Assembly (NCBI RefSeq): GCF_003184905.1
Contig: NZ_QFRU01000004.1
Location: 124,001-188,000 of the forward strand
Length of the DNA: 64,000 bases
Source of the DNA: Bacillus sp. CGMCC 1.16541
GTDB lineage: Bacteria > Bacillota > Bacilli > Bacillales > Bacillaceae_H
Direction: 5' to 3'
The notes below the pieces were generated by a model. That model had not been told where the DNA came from. It did not search any database and was given only the letters and a program-made list of their open reading frames with translations. The stretch's first letter is position 1. Each line of letters opens with the position of its first letter. The position numbers were made by a program, and so were the translations under genes. This document shows positions 1-7,478 of the stretch, in pieces.

Positions 1-89
1 ACTTCAAAGTCTTTTTCAAAATCAAGAATTCGTTTAACACCTTCACGGAACAATTGGTGGTCATCAATAATAACAATTTTTGTTTTCAT
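1..89 (-). CDS. degU: Response regulator DegU, N-terminal end only
   Basis: The first 89 bases, read on the minus strand, encode [20 protein letters not shown] and run off the window edge. This is the start of a NarL/FixJ receiver domain with the acidic IDDH pocket that binds Mg2+ next to the phospho-acceptor Asp. A GGGGAGG ribosome binding site lies just upstream of the ATG. The DegS kinase gene sits immediately upstream on the same strand, which is the usual degS-degU pairing. DegU is the DNA-binding partner controlling exoenzymes, competence and motility in Bacillus. Only about 29 codons are visible, so the call rests on these residues and on the neighbour. Confidence 0.9.
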   Translation of the reverse strand, partial: MKTKIVIIDDHQLFREGVKRILDFEKDFE

Positions 90-170
90 TTGTTATGCCT
101 CCCCAAATCAAACAACAAAGTGGTTAATCTATATTGACCCCTTTTACTTTACATTCTTTTCTCTCTCTCT

Positions 171-1331
171 CTATTTCGTATCTGGAACATGTATAATAGG
201 TACATGTATTATGACAAGTGTACCTTGCCCAATCTTTGAATGGATTGATAGTGTTCCATCTAGTAAGTCTACTCGTTCTTTCATTCCCATAAGTCCAAAC
301 GAGTTTTCTTTTTTCTCTTCAGGATGAAAGCCTTGGCCATTATCCTTTATTATCAGAATAGCATGCTTTTCGTTAAATTCAATCTTTACTTGAATTTCCG
401 TTGACTTCGCATGTTTTAGTGCATTTGTCACCGCTTCTTGTACGAGACGGAATAATGCTACTTCTAATTTTGACGGAATTCTCTTTTCCTGTCCAATGGA
501 AATAAACGTAATTCGTGGATTTCCGTCATTGTATTCTTCAATCGTGGCTAAATATTTTCGGAGTGTTGGTGTTAATCCTAAGTCATCTAATGCCATCGGT
601 CTTAAATCATAGATAATGCGACGAACTTCGTATAGAGCCGAACGAACCATTTTACGTAAGTCTCTAATTTCTTGCATGGCTTCTTCAGGGCTGCGCTCTC
701 GGTAAATTCGCTCAACAAGTTCCGAACGCATCATCACATTAGCAAGCATTTGTGCTGGTCCATCGTGAATCTCACGTGATAATTTCTTCCGCTCTTCTTC
801 TTGAGCTTCAATAATCCGGAACCCAAAATACTCTTTTTGAATCGCATCTTCGACAATTTCCCCTACTTGCTTTAAATCACTATTTAAATAATTCAACACC
901 ACTGAAATTTGACCAACAAGATGATCCGCACGTTGGATGGTTTCTTGGAGCGTACGTAAACGTCTCTCCAATTCATCTCGGCGGTTACGAAGTTGGAACT
1001 CTTGTTGTTGTGTCATCAAAAGTTTTGTTTGAAGCATGTGTGCTTTTTCGTATGCTTCTTTTACTTCTGGCTCAGAATAAATTTTAAAGTGGCGACTTAC
1101 TTCTGAAAGGCGTTTTCGCGCCACACGAGACTGCATCTCTAGCTTCTCAGCATCTTGAATGGTGTCAATGACTTTCACTTTTAGTATTTCTAATTCTTCG
1201 AGAATTTTATCATATTCTTGTCTCGCGTCTTCCGCTAATTGATAAATTTCTCCTTTACTCGTATCCACTGTTAAAATGATTTTTTCTAAAATTTCATCTA
1301 ACGCCTTGCTGCTTAGTTTATTTTTTGACAT
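171..1331 (-). CDS. degS: Sensor histidine kinase DegS
   Basis: Cytoplasmic two-component kinase of 386 aa, close to the usual DegS length. The N-terminal half (about residues 10-180) is a coiled-coil sensor region without membrane segments. The dimerisation and phosphotransfer segment holds LSREIHDGPAQMLAN, whose His is the phosphorylation site of the HisKA_3 family. The C-terminal ATPase domain shows the N box (AVTNALKHA), the G1 box (IKDNGQGF) and FGLMGMKERV. I chose the ATG at 1331, which has GAGGTGA a few bases upstream; a GTG one codon earlier is possible. It is followed by degU. Function is taken from the well-studied Bacillus family: it phosphorylates and dephosphorylates DegU. Confidence 0.96.
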   Translation of the reverse strand: MSKNKLSSKALDEILEKIILTVDTSKGEIYQLAEDARQEYDKILEELEILKVKVIDTIQDAEKLEMQSRVARKRLSEVSRHFKIYSEPEVKEAYEKAHMLQTKLLMTQQQEFQLRNRRDELERRLRTLQETIQRADHLVGQISVVLNYLNSDLKQVGEIVEDAIQKEYFGFRIIEAQEEERKKLSREIHDGPAQMLANVMMRSELVERIYRERSPEEAMQEIRDLRKMVRSALYEVRRIIYDLRPMALDDLGLTPTLRKYLATIEEYNDGNPRITFISIGQEKRIPSKLEVALFRLVQEAVTNALKHAKSTEIQVKIEFNEKHAILIIKDNGQGFHPEEKKENSFGLMGMKERVDLLDGTLSIHSKIGQGTLVIIHVPIIHVPDTK

Positions 1332-1690
1332 CACTTCACCTCAAAGTAAGTCCGTAAATCTCATGTATTTCTCTACATCCATCTATATAGTTCGTATTTC
1401 CTCATTTCTTTTTGAGGATAGAACTCATTTCTTTTCATTATTCCATAAATAAACACTTATTAGCCAAGCTTAATCAATCTGCTAGCTAAATTCAACCCGT
1501 CCATTTGCCCTATTTTCATGATGATGGAAACATTTTCTTTCGATAAGGAATATTAATTGCTGGCTAGAAGCTGAAACTTTATAATAAATGAAGAGATTTA
1601 TCAAAACCCGACAACATTCTTCATATCTCCATGCCATACCCTTATTTTTAGTGAGATAAACTTATTTTTTAAATTAGGAGGTTTATTTAA
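1332..1690. other. Divergent intergenic region degS / yvyE
   Basis: About 360 bp between divergent degS and yvyE, AT-rich, with no convincing gene. It should hold promoters in both directions. The only good sigma-A match I found reads rightward towards yvyE and is listed separately. Confidence 0.6.
1557..1585 (+). promoter_or_regulatory. Candidate sigma-A promoter for yvyE
   Basis: TTGCTG at 1557-1562 and a perfect TATAAT at 1580-1585, separated by 17 bp, lie about 100 bp upstream of yvyE on the same strand. The -35 matches only half the consensus, so this is a likely but untested promoter. Confidence 0.45.
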
Positions 1691-2326
1691 ATGCTACCTC
1701 AATACCATACAGTAAAAAAATACGGTGAACATGAGATTGTCATCCAAAAGTCTCGATTCATTTGTTACGCTCAACGTGCAACAACAGAAGAAGATGCACA
1801 AGCTTTTATTCAAGATATTAAAAAGAAACATTGGGATGCAAACCATAACTGTTCGGCTTATCTCATTGGTGAACGAGATCAATTTCAAAAGGCAAACGAT
1901 GACGGTGAGCCAAGTGGAACAGCTGGTGTTCCCATGCTTGAAGTATTAAAAAAGCGTGGTTTAAAAGACACCGTCGTTGTGGTCACTCGTTACTTTGGCG
2001 GCATCAAACTCGGTGGAGGCGGCTTAGTTCGCGCATACGGAAAATCCGTTTCTGAAGGGTTAAATGCTATCGGTGTTGTAAACCGTACGTTAATGCAAGT
2101 CATGCATACAAAAGTGGACTACACATGGCTTGGAAAGCTGGAAAACGAACTGCGAAACTCCGTTTATCAAGTAAAAAACATTCATTACCTTGATCAAGTC
2201 GACATTGAAGTGTATGTAAAAGAAGATCAAGCAGATGCTTTTTCTGAATGGATGACTGAGTTAACAAACGGGCAATGTGAACTGTCAAAAGGAGAAATCA
2301 CTTATTTAGAGGAAGACGTAAACTGA
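1691..2326 (+). CDS. yvyE: YigZ/IMPACT-family protein YvyE
   Basis: A 211-aa cytoplasmic protein of the UPF0029/IMPACT family. The N-terminal domain (about residues 5-130) carries the family signature around DDGEPSGTAG followed by VTRYFGGIKLGGGGL. The C-terminal part is a ferredoxin-like domain typical of YigZ. AGGAGG at 1676 gives a strong ribosome binding site eight bases from the ATG. It sits divergently from degS and just before the LCP gene, the same order I recall in B. subtilis (degS, yvyE, yvhJ). The eukaryotic relative IMPACT regulates the Gcn2 kinase; the bacterial role is not settled, so only the family call is firm. Confidence 0.93.
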   Translation: MLPQYHTVKKYGEHEIVIQKSRFICYAQRATTEEDAQAFIQDIKKKHWDANHNCSAYLIGERDQFQKANDDGEPSGTAGVPMLEVLKKRGLKDTVVVVTRYFGGIKLGGGGLVRAYGKSVSEGLNAIGVVNRTLMQVMHTKVDYTWLGKLENELRNSVYQVKNIHYLDQVDIEVYVKEDQADAFSEWMTELTNGQCELSKGEITYLEEDVN

Positions 2327-2368
2327 TTATTTACGAAATCGTCAAAAAAAGGTACAATGAATTTTAGC

Positions 2369-2394
2369 GCAATGGCTCGAATCATTGCTTTTTA
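2369..2394 (+). terminator. Rho-independent terminator after yvyE
   Basis: GCAATG and CATTGC form a 6-bp stem with an 8-base loop, followed by TTTTT. It lies about 45 bp past the yvyE stop on the same strand, which suggests that the LCP gene has its own promoter. Confidence 0.55.
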
Positions 2395-2510
2395 TAGCGA
2401 AAATAAAGACAACATTTAACGATAAAAGCTCAAATATTTGATACATCATCAGAAGTTACATATACTAACAACACTATTTATGCTCGAAATGGCTAAAAAG
2501 GAGAAACCGT

Positions 2511-3518
2511 ATGCAGCAATACAGACGTTTCCAAAAGAAAGTGAACAAACGAAAGCGAAGAAGGCGCATGTTTTTGTTTATTTTACTTCCTATTTTAATT
2601 GTCGGACTCAGTGCCACGGCTTATGGGTCATACTTATTTGCAAAAGCAAAGTCCGTCGTATCAGGTTCCTATGAAGAGCTTGATCGTCAATCATCACCGA
2701 TGCGTGAAGGTAAAATTGATCCAAAACAAGATAACATTTCTGTTTTATTTATGGGAATTGATGATAATGACAATCGAAAGTATGGCGACGCGTCTCGTAC
2801 TGATGCGCTTTTACTTGCAACGCTGAATGAAAAAGACAAGTCAGTGAAGTTAGTCAGCATTCCTCGTGATTCAAAAGTGTATATTCCAGAAAGAAGCACG
2901 GAAAGTAAGATCAATCACGCTCATGCGTATGGCGGCACAAAAGCAACCATTGAAACGGTTGAATATTTGTTTGATGTCCCTGTTGATTACTATGTCAAAG
3001 TAAACTTTAAAGCGTTTATTGATATTGTGGATGCGTTAGGTGGAATTAAATTCGACGTTCCTTACGACTTAAAAGAAAAAGATTCCAATGATCGTCACAA
3101 CGGTGTTGTATTAAGTAAAGGCATGCAAACATTAGATGGTGAAGAAGCGCTAGCGGTAGCTCGTACACGAAAGTACGATAACGATGTAGAACGCGGAAAA
3201 CGCCAACAGCAAATCATTGAAGCGATGGTTAAAGAAGCTTCATCTATCGGATCTGTTACCAAGTATGGTAACCTAATTGAAGCAGTTGGCGACAATATGA
3301 AAACGAACTTGACGTTTGGGGAAATGCTTTCGTTCTATGACTACGGTACACAAGGTACAAACATTGACGTCCAAACATTAAATCTTAAAGGTGAAGATAG
3401 CCGGGATGACGGAATCTATTACTACAAGTTAGATGAAGAATCAGTTGAAGAAATTTCGGATACGCTACGTACACATCTCGAACTAAAAAGTGGCGAATAT
3501 CCAAATAAAAGCGAATAA
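2511..3518 (+). CDS. tagV: LytR-CpsA-Psr family wall polymer ligase (TagV-like)
   Basis: A 335-aa membrane-anchored enzyme. A basic N-terminus (KRKRRRR, residues about 12-19) precedes one transmembrane helix, giving an extracellular catalytic domain. That domain shows LCP hallmarks: MGIDD, SRTDALLLATL, VSIPRDSKV (the conserved Arg) and INHAHAYGG. LCP enzymes move undecaprenyl-pyrophosphate-linked wall polymers onto peptidoglycan. The AAGGAG ribosome binding site is seven bases before the ATG. Placement beside yvyE and tagO matches B. subtilis yvhJ/tagV, hence the symbol, although LCP paralogues are hard to tell apart by sequence alone. In this locus its substrate is probably the SCWP that carries SLH proteins (inference). 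Confidence 0.92.
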   Translation: MQQYRRFQKKVNKRKRRRRMFLFILLPILIVGLSATAYGSYLFAKAKSVVSGSYEELDRQSSPMREGKIDPKQDNISVLFMGIDDNDNRKYGDASRTDALLLATLNEKDKSVKLVSIPRDSKVYIPERSTESKINHAHAYGGTKATIETVEYLFDVPVDYYVKVNFKAFIDIVDALGGIKFDVPYDLKEKDSNDRHNGVVLSKGMQTLDGEEALAVARTRKYDNDVERGKRQQQIIEAMVKEASSIGSVTKYGNLIEAVGDNMKTNLTFGEMLSFYDYGTQGTNIDVQTLNLKGEDSRDDGIYYYKLDEESVEEISDTLRTHLELKSGEYPNKSE

Positions 3519-3520
3519 AT

Positions 3521-3575
3521 AACATCCCTTGCTGAGATATCCAGTACGACAATGGATCGATCGGCAAGGGATGTT
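3521..3575 (+). terminator. Stem-loop after the LCP gene
   Basis: A 12-bp perfect inverted repeat (AACATCCCTTGC / GCAAGGGATGTT) starts two bases after the LCP stop. The loop is long, about 31 bases, and the T-run weak, so it may work with the stronger hairpin just downstream. Confidence 0.5.
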
Positions 3576-3607
3576 TGCATATAAGGCTTATTGTTAACAT
3601 TGATAAA

Positions 3608-3637
3608 AAAACATCCTCTTTAAAGAGGATGTTTTTT
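3608..3637. terminator. Bidirectional terminator between LCP gene and tagO
   Basis: A 26-bp perfect palindrome centred on CTTTAAAG is flanked by A-runs on the left and T-runs on the right. It can stop transcription from both sides and lies between two convergent genes. Confidence 0.85.
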
Positions 3638-4689
3638 TATCGGCTGACGCGGAATCCGCGTACCATATTCAAGATTGGACGGTATGTTTTATCAACAAGT
3701 CCAATCTTTTCTACAATGATCTCAATCGCAAACAATAAAATGGCAAGGACTAAAAATGAGCCCCACATTGTTTCGACTTGTGAGAAGATTACAGCTGCTA
3801 GACCGAAAATGGCACTCATGCCATAAATAATTAATACCGTTTGGCGATGACTATACCCTAATCGTAATAAACAATGGTGTAGATGTGACTTGTCCGGTGC
3901 AGATAGCGGTTGTTTTTTCACAATACGACGAATAATCGCGAAAAACGTATCTGAAATCGGTACACCTAAAATGATAACCGGTACGATAAAGGAAATAAGC
4001 GTAACGTTTTTAAAGCCTAACAATGAAAGCACCGCAATCATGTAGCCTAAAAACAATGCTCCTGTATCTCCCATGAAAATTTTCGCTGGGTGAAAGTTAT
4101 ACACTAAAAAGCCTAAGATGCTTCCTAACATGATAAAGCCCATGCTTGCGACAAACGCATCGCCCATCATAATCGCCATTCCAGAGATCGTAATAAGGCC
4201 AATGGATGACACACCTGCTGCAAGGCCATCTAAACCGTCAATTAAATTGATGGCATTTGTAATTCCAACAATCCATAAAATCGTTAACGGAATACTGAAG
4301 TAACCAAATTCAAGAACGAGACCAAATGGCAAGTTAATGAATAGCACTTGCACGCCACCATAGATGACCACGATACATGCAGCCAATAGCTGACCGCCTA
4401 ATTTTACTTTAGCCGATAACTCCATCATATCGTCTAATACACCAGTGATAATGATGATAAAACTTCCAAGAACAATCGGTAACGCATACGTGCTTTCTGG
4501 TTGTAAAATAACGTAACCGATCAAAAAGCTAATGAATATTGCTAAACCTCCAAGGCGAGGCATGATTTTTTGATGGACTTTTCGTTGATTCGGTTTATCC
4601 GTTGCACCTATTTTAAACGCAAGCTTTTTCACAAGTGGCGTTAATAAAATCGATGCGATGAAGCAAATAAACAAGGTCAAATACAGCAT
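3637..4689 (-). CDS. tagO: Undecaprenyl-phosphate GlcNAc-1-phosphate transferase TagO
   Basis: A 350-aa polytopic membrane enzyme of the MraY/WecA family that transfers GlcNAc-1-phosphate to undecaprenyl phosphate, the first lipid-linked step of wall polymer synthesis. Visible motifs are the acidic VLDDMMEL, the INLIDGLDGLAAG block, FMGDTGALFLGY, and the histidine loop DKSHLHHCLLRLG, with about ten hydrophobic segments. I start at 4689 (MLYLTLF), which has a GAGGAGGG ribosome binding site; an upstream in-frame start would add a poorly supported 14-residue leader. No other initiating transferase is visible, so it probably serves the SCWP genes of this window as well as teichoic acid (inference). 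Confidence 0.95.
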   Translation of the reverse strand: MLYLTLFICFIASILLTPLVKKLAFKIGATDKPNQRKVHQKIMPRLGGLAIFISFLIGYVILQPESTYALPIVLGSFIIIITGVLDDMMELSAKVKLGGQLLAACIVVIYGGVQVLFINLPFGLVLEFGYFSIPLTILWIVGITNAINLIDGLDGLAAGVSSIGLITISGMAIMMGDAFVASMGFIMLGSILGFLVYNFHPAKIFMGDTGALFLGYMIAVLSLLGFKNVTLISFIVPVIILGVPISDTFFAIIRRIVKKQPLSAPDKSHLHHCLLRLGYSHRQTVLIIYGMSAIFGLAAVIFSQVETMWGSFLVLAILLFAIEIIVEKIGLVDKTYRPILNMVRGFRVSR

Positions 4690-5026
4690 ATAGACCCTCC
4701 TCAGGTTTATCTTAACCAAAACATGCAACAATGCATACTGTATGAATCAAATGGATACTATTACATTTTATTTTTTTCTGAATTTTATAAAAAGTTATGT
4801 CGGTTTTTTTATTCACACAATGAGGATTATAACACATTGATTCTATGACTTAAATAGAAATTTATTCTCAAAACCTCCTAACTCTTTCAGACTATTGTAT
4901 TTTTCTACCTTCCATCCAAAATTCCTGCTTTTATTCAAAAATAAGTCAAATTCTATCAAATTTTTGATATAATGCTAGATAAATCAATACTGACATTTCC
5001 CAACCAAATTAGGAGGTCTTTTCATA

Positions 5027-5251
5027 ATGAAAATGAGAAAAAAAGCAGCGGTAATCGTACTTGCATCCATCATTTCTATATCCGCTTTTGCCGTCCCTAA
5101 AACATTTGCAAATAGCGAAACAATGCTTGCGAGTGTCGAATGGGTCAACAGTAAAATGAATCCTTTATCGAAAAAAGTCACAGAGTTAGAAACAAAAGTG
5201 AAAGATCTTGAGGCTCAAGTTGCAGAGTTAAAAAAGCAAGTGAATCAATAG
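5027..5251 (+). CDS. Small secreted coiled-coil protein
   Basis: A 74-aa protein with a strong AGGAGG ribosome binding site and a clear signal peptide: MKMRKK, a hydrophobic stretch, then a probable cut after KTFA. The mature part of about 46 residues is one predicted coiled coil (heptads in KKVTELETKVKDLEAQVAEL) preceded by ASVEWVNSKMN. The SLH lipoprotein two genes away has a closely similar ASTEWVDDQMN followed by another helical segment. The stop overlaps the ribosome binding site of the SpoIID-domain gene, so the two are translated together. A TATAAT at 4968-4973 may be its -10 box, though no good -35 is seen. I know no function; a scaffold or partner for its neighbours is inference. Confidence 0.8.
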   Translation: MKMRKKAAVIVLASIISISAFAVPKTFANSETMLASVEWVNSKMNPLSKKVTELETKVKDLEAQVAELKKQVNQ

Positions 5252-5260
5252 GTGACGAAC

Positions 5261-6661
5261 ATGAAAAAAGTATGGATGATTTTATTCACAATAGGTTGTT
5301 TCTTTTCACTTCCTCACCTTTCATTCGCAGGTACAACACCTATTTCTTATGAAAATGAAGTAAATGTTCGTTTATTAACCAATTCAACGTTTACAACGGC
5401 AATAGATGGTCAATACACGCTCGTTAACCTAGATACAAACGCACCGATTAATCTCGGCACAAATAAATCTGTACGTTTTGAAGCAAAGACTGGACAAGTG
5501 ATGATCACAGTTGGCACACAAGCGCTTGTCTCCACAAAAGGATTCATGTTGCATGAAACAACGCATCAAGATGCAAATCAATTAACGCTAACCGGGATGC
5601 ACGCCAATGCAAAAGTAGAGAATCACACCATGACCGTTCGTGGATCTTTAACCGTTCAGCCAAGTGGAGCGGCATTGTTAGTTGTCAATACGTTGGACAT
5701 GCAAAACTACTTAAAAGGCGTTGTCCCTTATGAAATGTCGAATTATTTTCCAATGGAAGCATTAAAAGCACAAGCCATTGTCGCGAGAAGTTTTGCACAT
5801 GTGGATTTGAAGAATAAACCTTATATTGAAATGACTGAACAAAGTCAAGTTTACAAAGGCAAAGAAAATGTAGCGATACATAATCAAACAACAAAAGCAG
5901 TTGAAGCAACAAAGAATGTGTACTTAACCTATAACGGATCTCCAATCAAAACGTTGTTTTATTCAAGCTCTGGTGGTCGCACAGAGAACTCTGAAGATGT
6001 ATGGGGTGGTTCAGCACTTCCTTATATGCGTTCAGTCGAGGATCCTTATGATAAACACGCCCGGAACACACACTACAACTGGAATCGCACATTAAGTAAC
6101 GCACAGCTCGCTCAACGATTAAAACTATCAAGTTCCGAGTTAGCAATTGGATTAGAAATCAAAAGTCGGACAGTTGGTGGAAATGCACGAGAAGTAGAAG
6201 CTGTCATCTTTAATCGCGTAACAAAAACGGTATCGAGAAAAGCACTTCTTGGGTCCGACGTTCGCTCTCCAGATGCGTATCGTAGCTTTTTCCGAACAAC
6301 GGAAAGCGGTATGGAGCGTAGTCTACCTAGCAGTCGATTTAGTGTCCAACCAAGTACATCAAATGCCATTATGACTGGCAGTGGCACTGTTCAAAAAACG
6401 GACTATCTTGTTGGCTACAAAGTTCAAAAAGCAGATGGTACCGTTACAACCGTTGATGATGTCAACTTAAAAGTAAAAACGAAAAACAGTAGCACGCTCG
6501 TTCCAACTTCCCCTGTTAGCTTCACGTTTACAGGTAGCGGCAATGGGCATGGTGCTGGGATGAGTCAATGGGGTGCTTACGGCATGGCTGAAGCTGGTTA
6601 CACATATGATGCGATTTTAAAGCATTATTATACAGGTACAGAAGTCAAAGCATTAAAATAA
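5261..6661 (+). CDS. Secreted SpoIID/LytB-domain protein
   Basis: A 466-aa exported protein. The signal peptide is MKKVWMILFTIGCFFSLPHL with a probable cut at LSFA-G. The SpoIID/LytB domain occupies about residues 130-460, with NYLKGVVPYEMS (the conserved Glu region), ALKAQAIVARSFA, FYSSSGGRTENSEDVWGG and the C-terminal GHGAGMSQWGAYGMA. SpoIID is a lytic transglycosylase acting at engulfment, while LytB enhances the vegetative amidase LytC. The lack of sporulation neighbours and the presence of wall genes favour a vegetative wall role (inference). I chose ATG 5261 because AGGTGA lies five bases before it; the GTG at 5252 is an alternative. It forms an operon with the small coiled-coil gene. 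Confidence 0.9.
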   Translation: MKKVWMILFTIGCFFSLPHLSFAGTTPISYENEVNVRLLTNSTFTTAIDGQYTLVNLDTNAPINLGTNKSVRFEAKTGQVMITVGTQALVSTKGFMLHETTHQDANQLTLTGMHANAKVENHTMTVRGSLTVQPSGAALLVVNTLDMQNYLKGVVPYEMSNYFPMEALKAQAIVARSFAHVDLKNKPYIEMTEQSQVYKGKENVAIHNQTTKAVEATKNVYLTYNGSPIKTLFYSSSGGRTENSEDVWGGSALPYMRSVEDPYDKHARNTHYNWNRTLSNAQLAQRLKLSSSELAIGLEIKSRTVGGNAREVEAVIFNRVTKTVSRKALLGSDVRSPDAYRSFFRTTESGMERSLPSSRFSVQPSTSNAIMTGSGTVQKTDYLVGYKVQKADGTVTTVDDVNLKVKTKNSSTLVPTSPVSFTFTGSGNGHGAGMSQWGAYGMAEAGYTYDAILKHYYTGTEVKALK

Positions 6662-6663
6662 AC

Positions 6664-6699
6664 AAAAAGGTTGAGTAACAAGGGATACTCAACCTTTTT
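6664..6699. terminator. Bidirectional terminator
   Basis: AAAAAGGTTGAGTA pairs perfectly with TACTCAACCTTTTT over 14 bp around an 8-base loop, with A/T-runs at both ends. It separates the convergent SpoIID-domain and SLH lipoprotein genes. Confidence 0.9.
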
Positions 6700-7456
6700 A
6701 TTTATAGGGTAAAGCTCGGTCTACAAATGCAGCAAACTGTGCTCGTGTTGTCGCATTGTCAGGCTGAAACATTCCTTTACTTCCTGTAGAAATTTTATGC
6801 TGCGTAATCACTTTAATCGCTTCGTACGCTTCTAAATTTTGAGGAACGTCTGGAAAAGGCGTATAAGCTACTCCGTTATCAGTTAACTTAAAGGCGCGTT
6901 GTAACACCATCGCCATATGGTGTCGCTTCATTGGCTTAGAAGGATCAAAGTATCCATTGTTTCCTTTGAAAAAGCCTGCTTCGTACGCAGTCATCATTTC
7001 TTGGCGTACTCGACTATCGCTGACTGAATCTTTAAATATGTAAGGTGAATTAGAAAGCGGCAAATTGAATGTTTTCACTAACATACTTGCTGCTTGATAG
7101 CGTGTAATAGACACTTCTGGTTTAAATGTTCCATCACGATATCCGCTAATAATTTGTTTTTCATATAAGCTTTTAATATGTGAATAAGACCAGTAATCTG
7201 ATGATACATCTTTAAACAGCGAACGATTTGTTGAAGCGAGCAGTACGTTAATTTCTTTTTGTAACGCATCCGCTCGTGTATGAACAGCTGTTGCTTTAGC
7301 ATCAACCGTGTTCATTTGGTCATCTACCCACTCAGTACTTGCAACCTCAACGCTCTCTTGTGCTTGTGTTTCCTGCTCGATCACGTTTTCACTACATGCA
7401 GATAGGAGTAACATCGATCCTATACTCATGACGAACCATTTTTTCATCGACTTCAT
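6698..7456 (-). CDS. SLH-domain lipoprotein
   Basis: A 252-aa protein with a lipobox (LLLSAC, Cys about residue 21), so it should be lipidated and held in the membrane. A short helical linker containing ASTEWVDDQMN follows. The remainder is three SLH domains (about residues 85-135, 145-192 and 203-252), each with the FxDV/FxP pattern; ITRYQ and TTRAQ are their binding motifs, while the middle one has MKRHH. SLH domains bind pyruvylated SCWP, so the protein could bridge membrane and wall. The ATG at 7456 has GGGAGAGG before it; a TTG at 7471 is less likely. The shared EWV motif ties it to the small secreted protein at 5027. Confidence 0.9.
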   Translation of the reverse strand: MKSMKKWFVMSIGSMLLLSACSENVIEQETQAQESVEVASTEWVDDQMNTVDAKATAVHTRADALQKEINVLLASTNRSLFKDVSSDYWSYSHIKSLYEKQIISGYRDGTFKPEVSITRYQAASMLVKTFNLPLSNSPYIFKDSVSDSRVRQEMMTAYEAGFFKGNNGYFDPSKPMKRHHMAMVLQRAFKLTDNGVAYTPFPDVPQNLEAYEAIKVITQHKISTGSKGMFQPDNATTRAQFAAFVDRALPYK

Positions 7457-7478
7457 CTCAACCTCTCCCAAGATTGCT

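Noticed and set aside
3575-3826. 83-codon frame opposite the end of tagO
   Set aside because: It spans a terminator and is antisense to the conserved TagO C-terminus.
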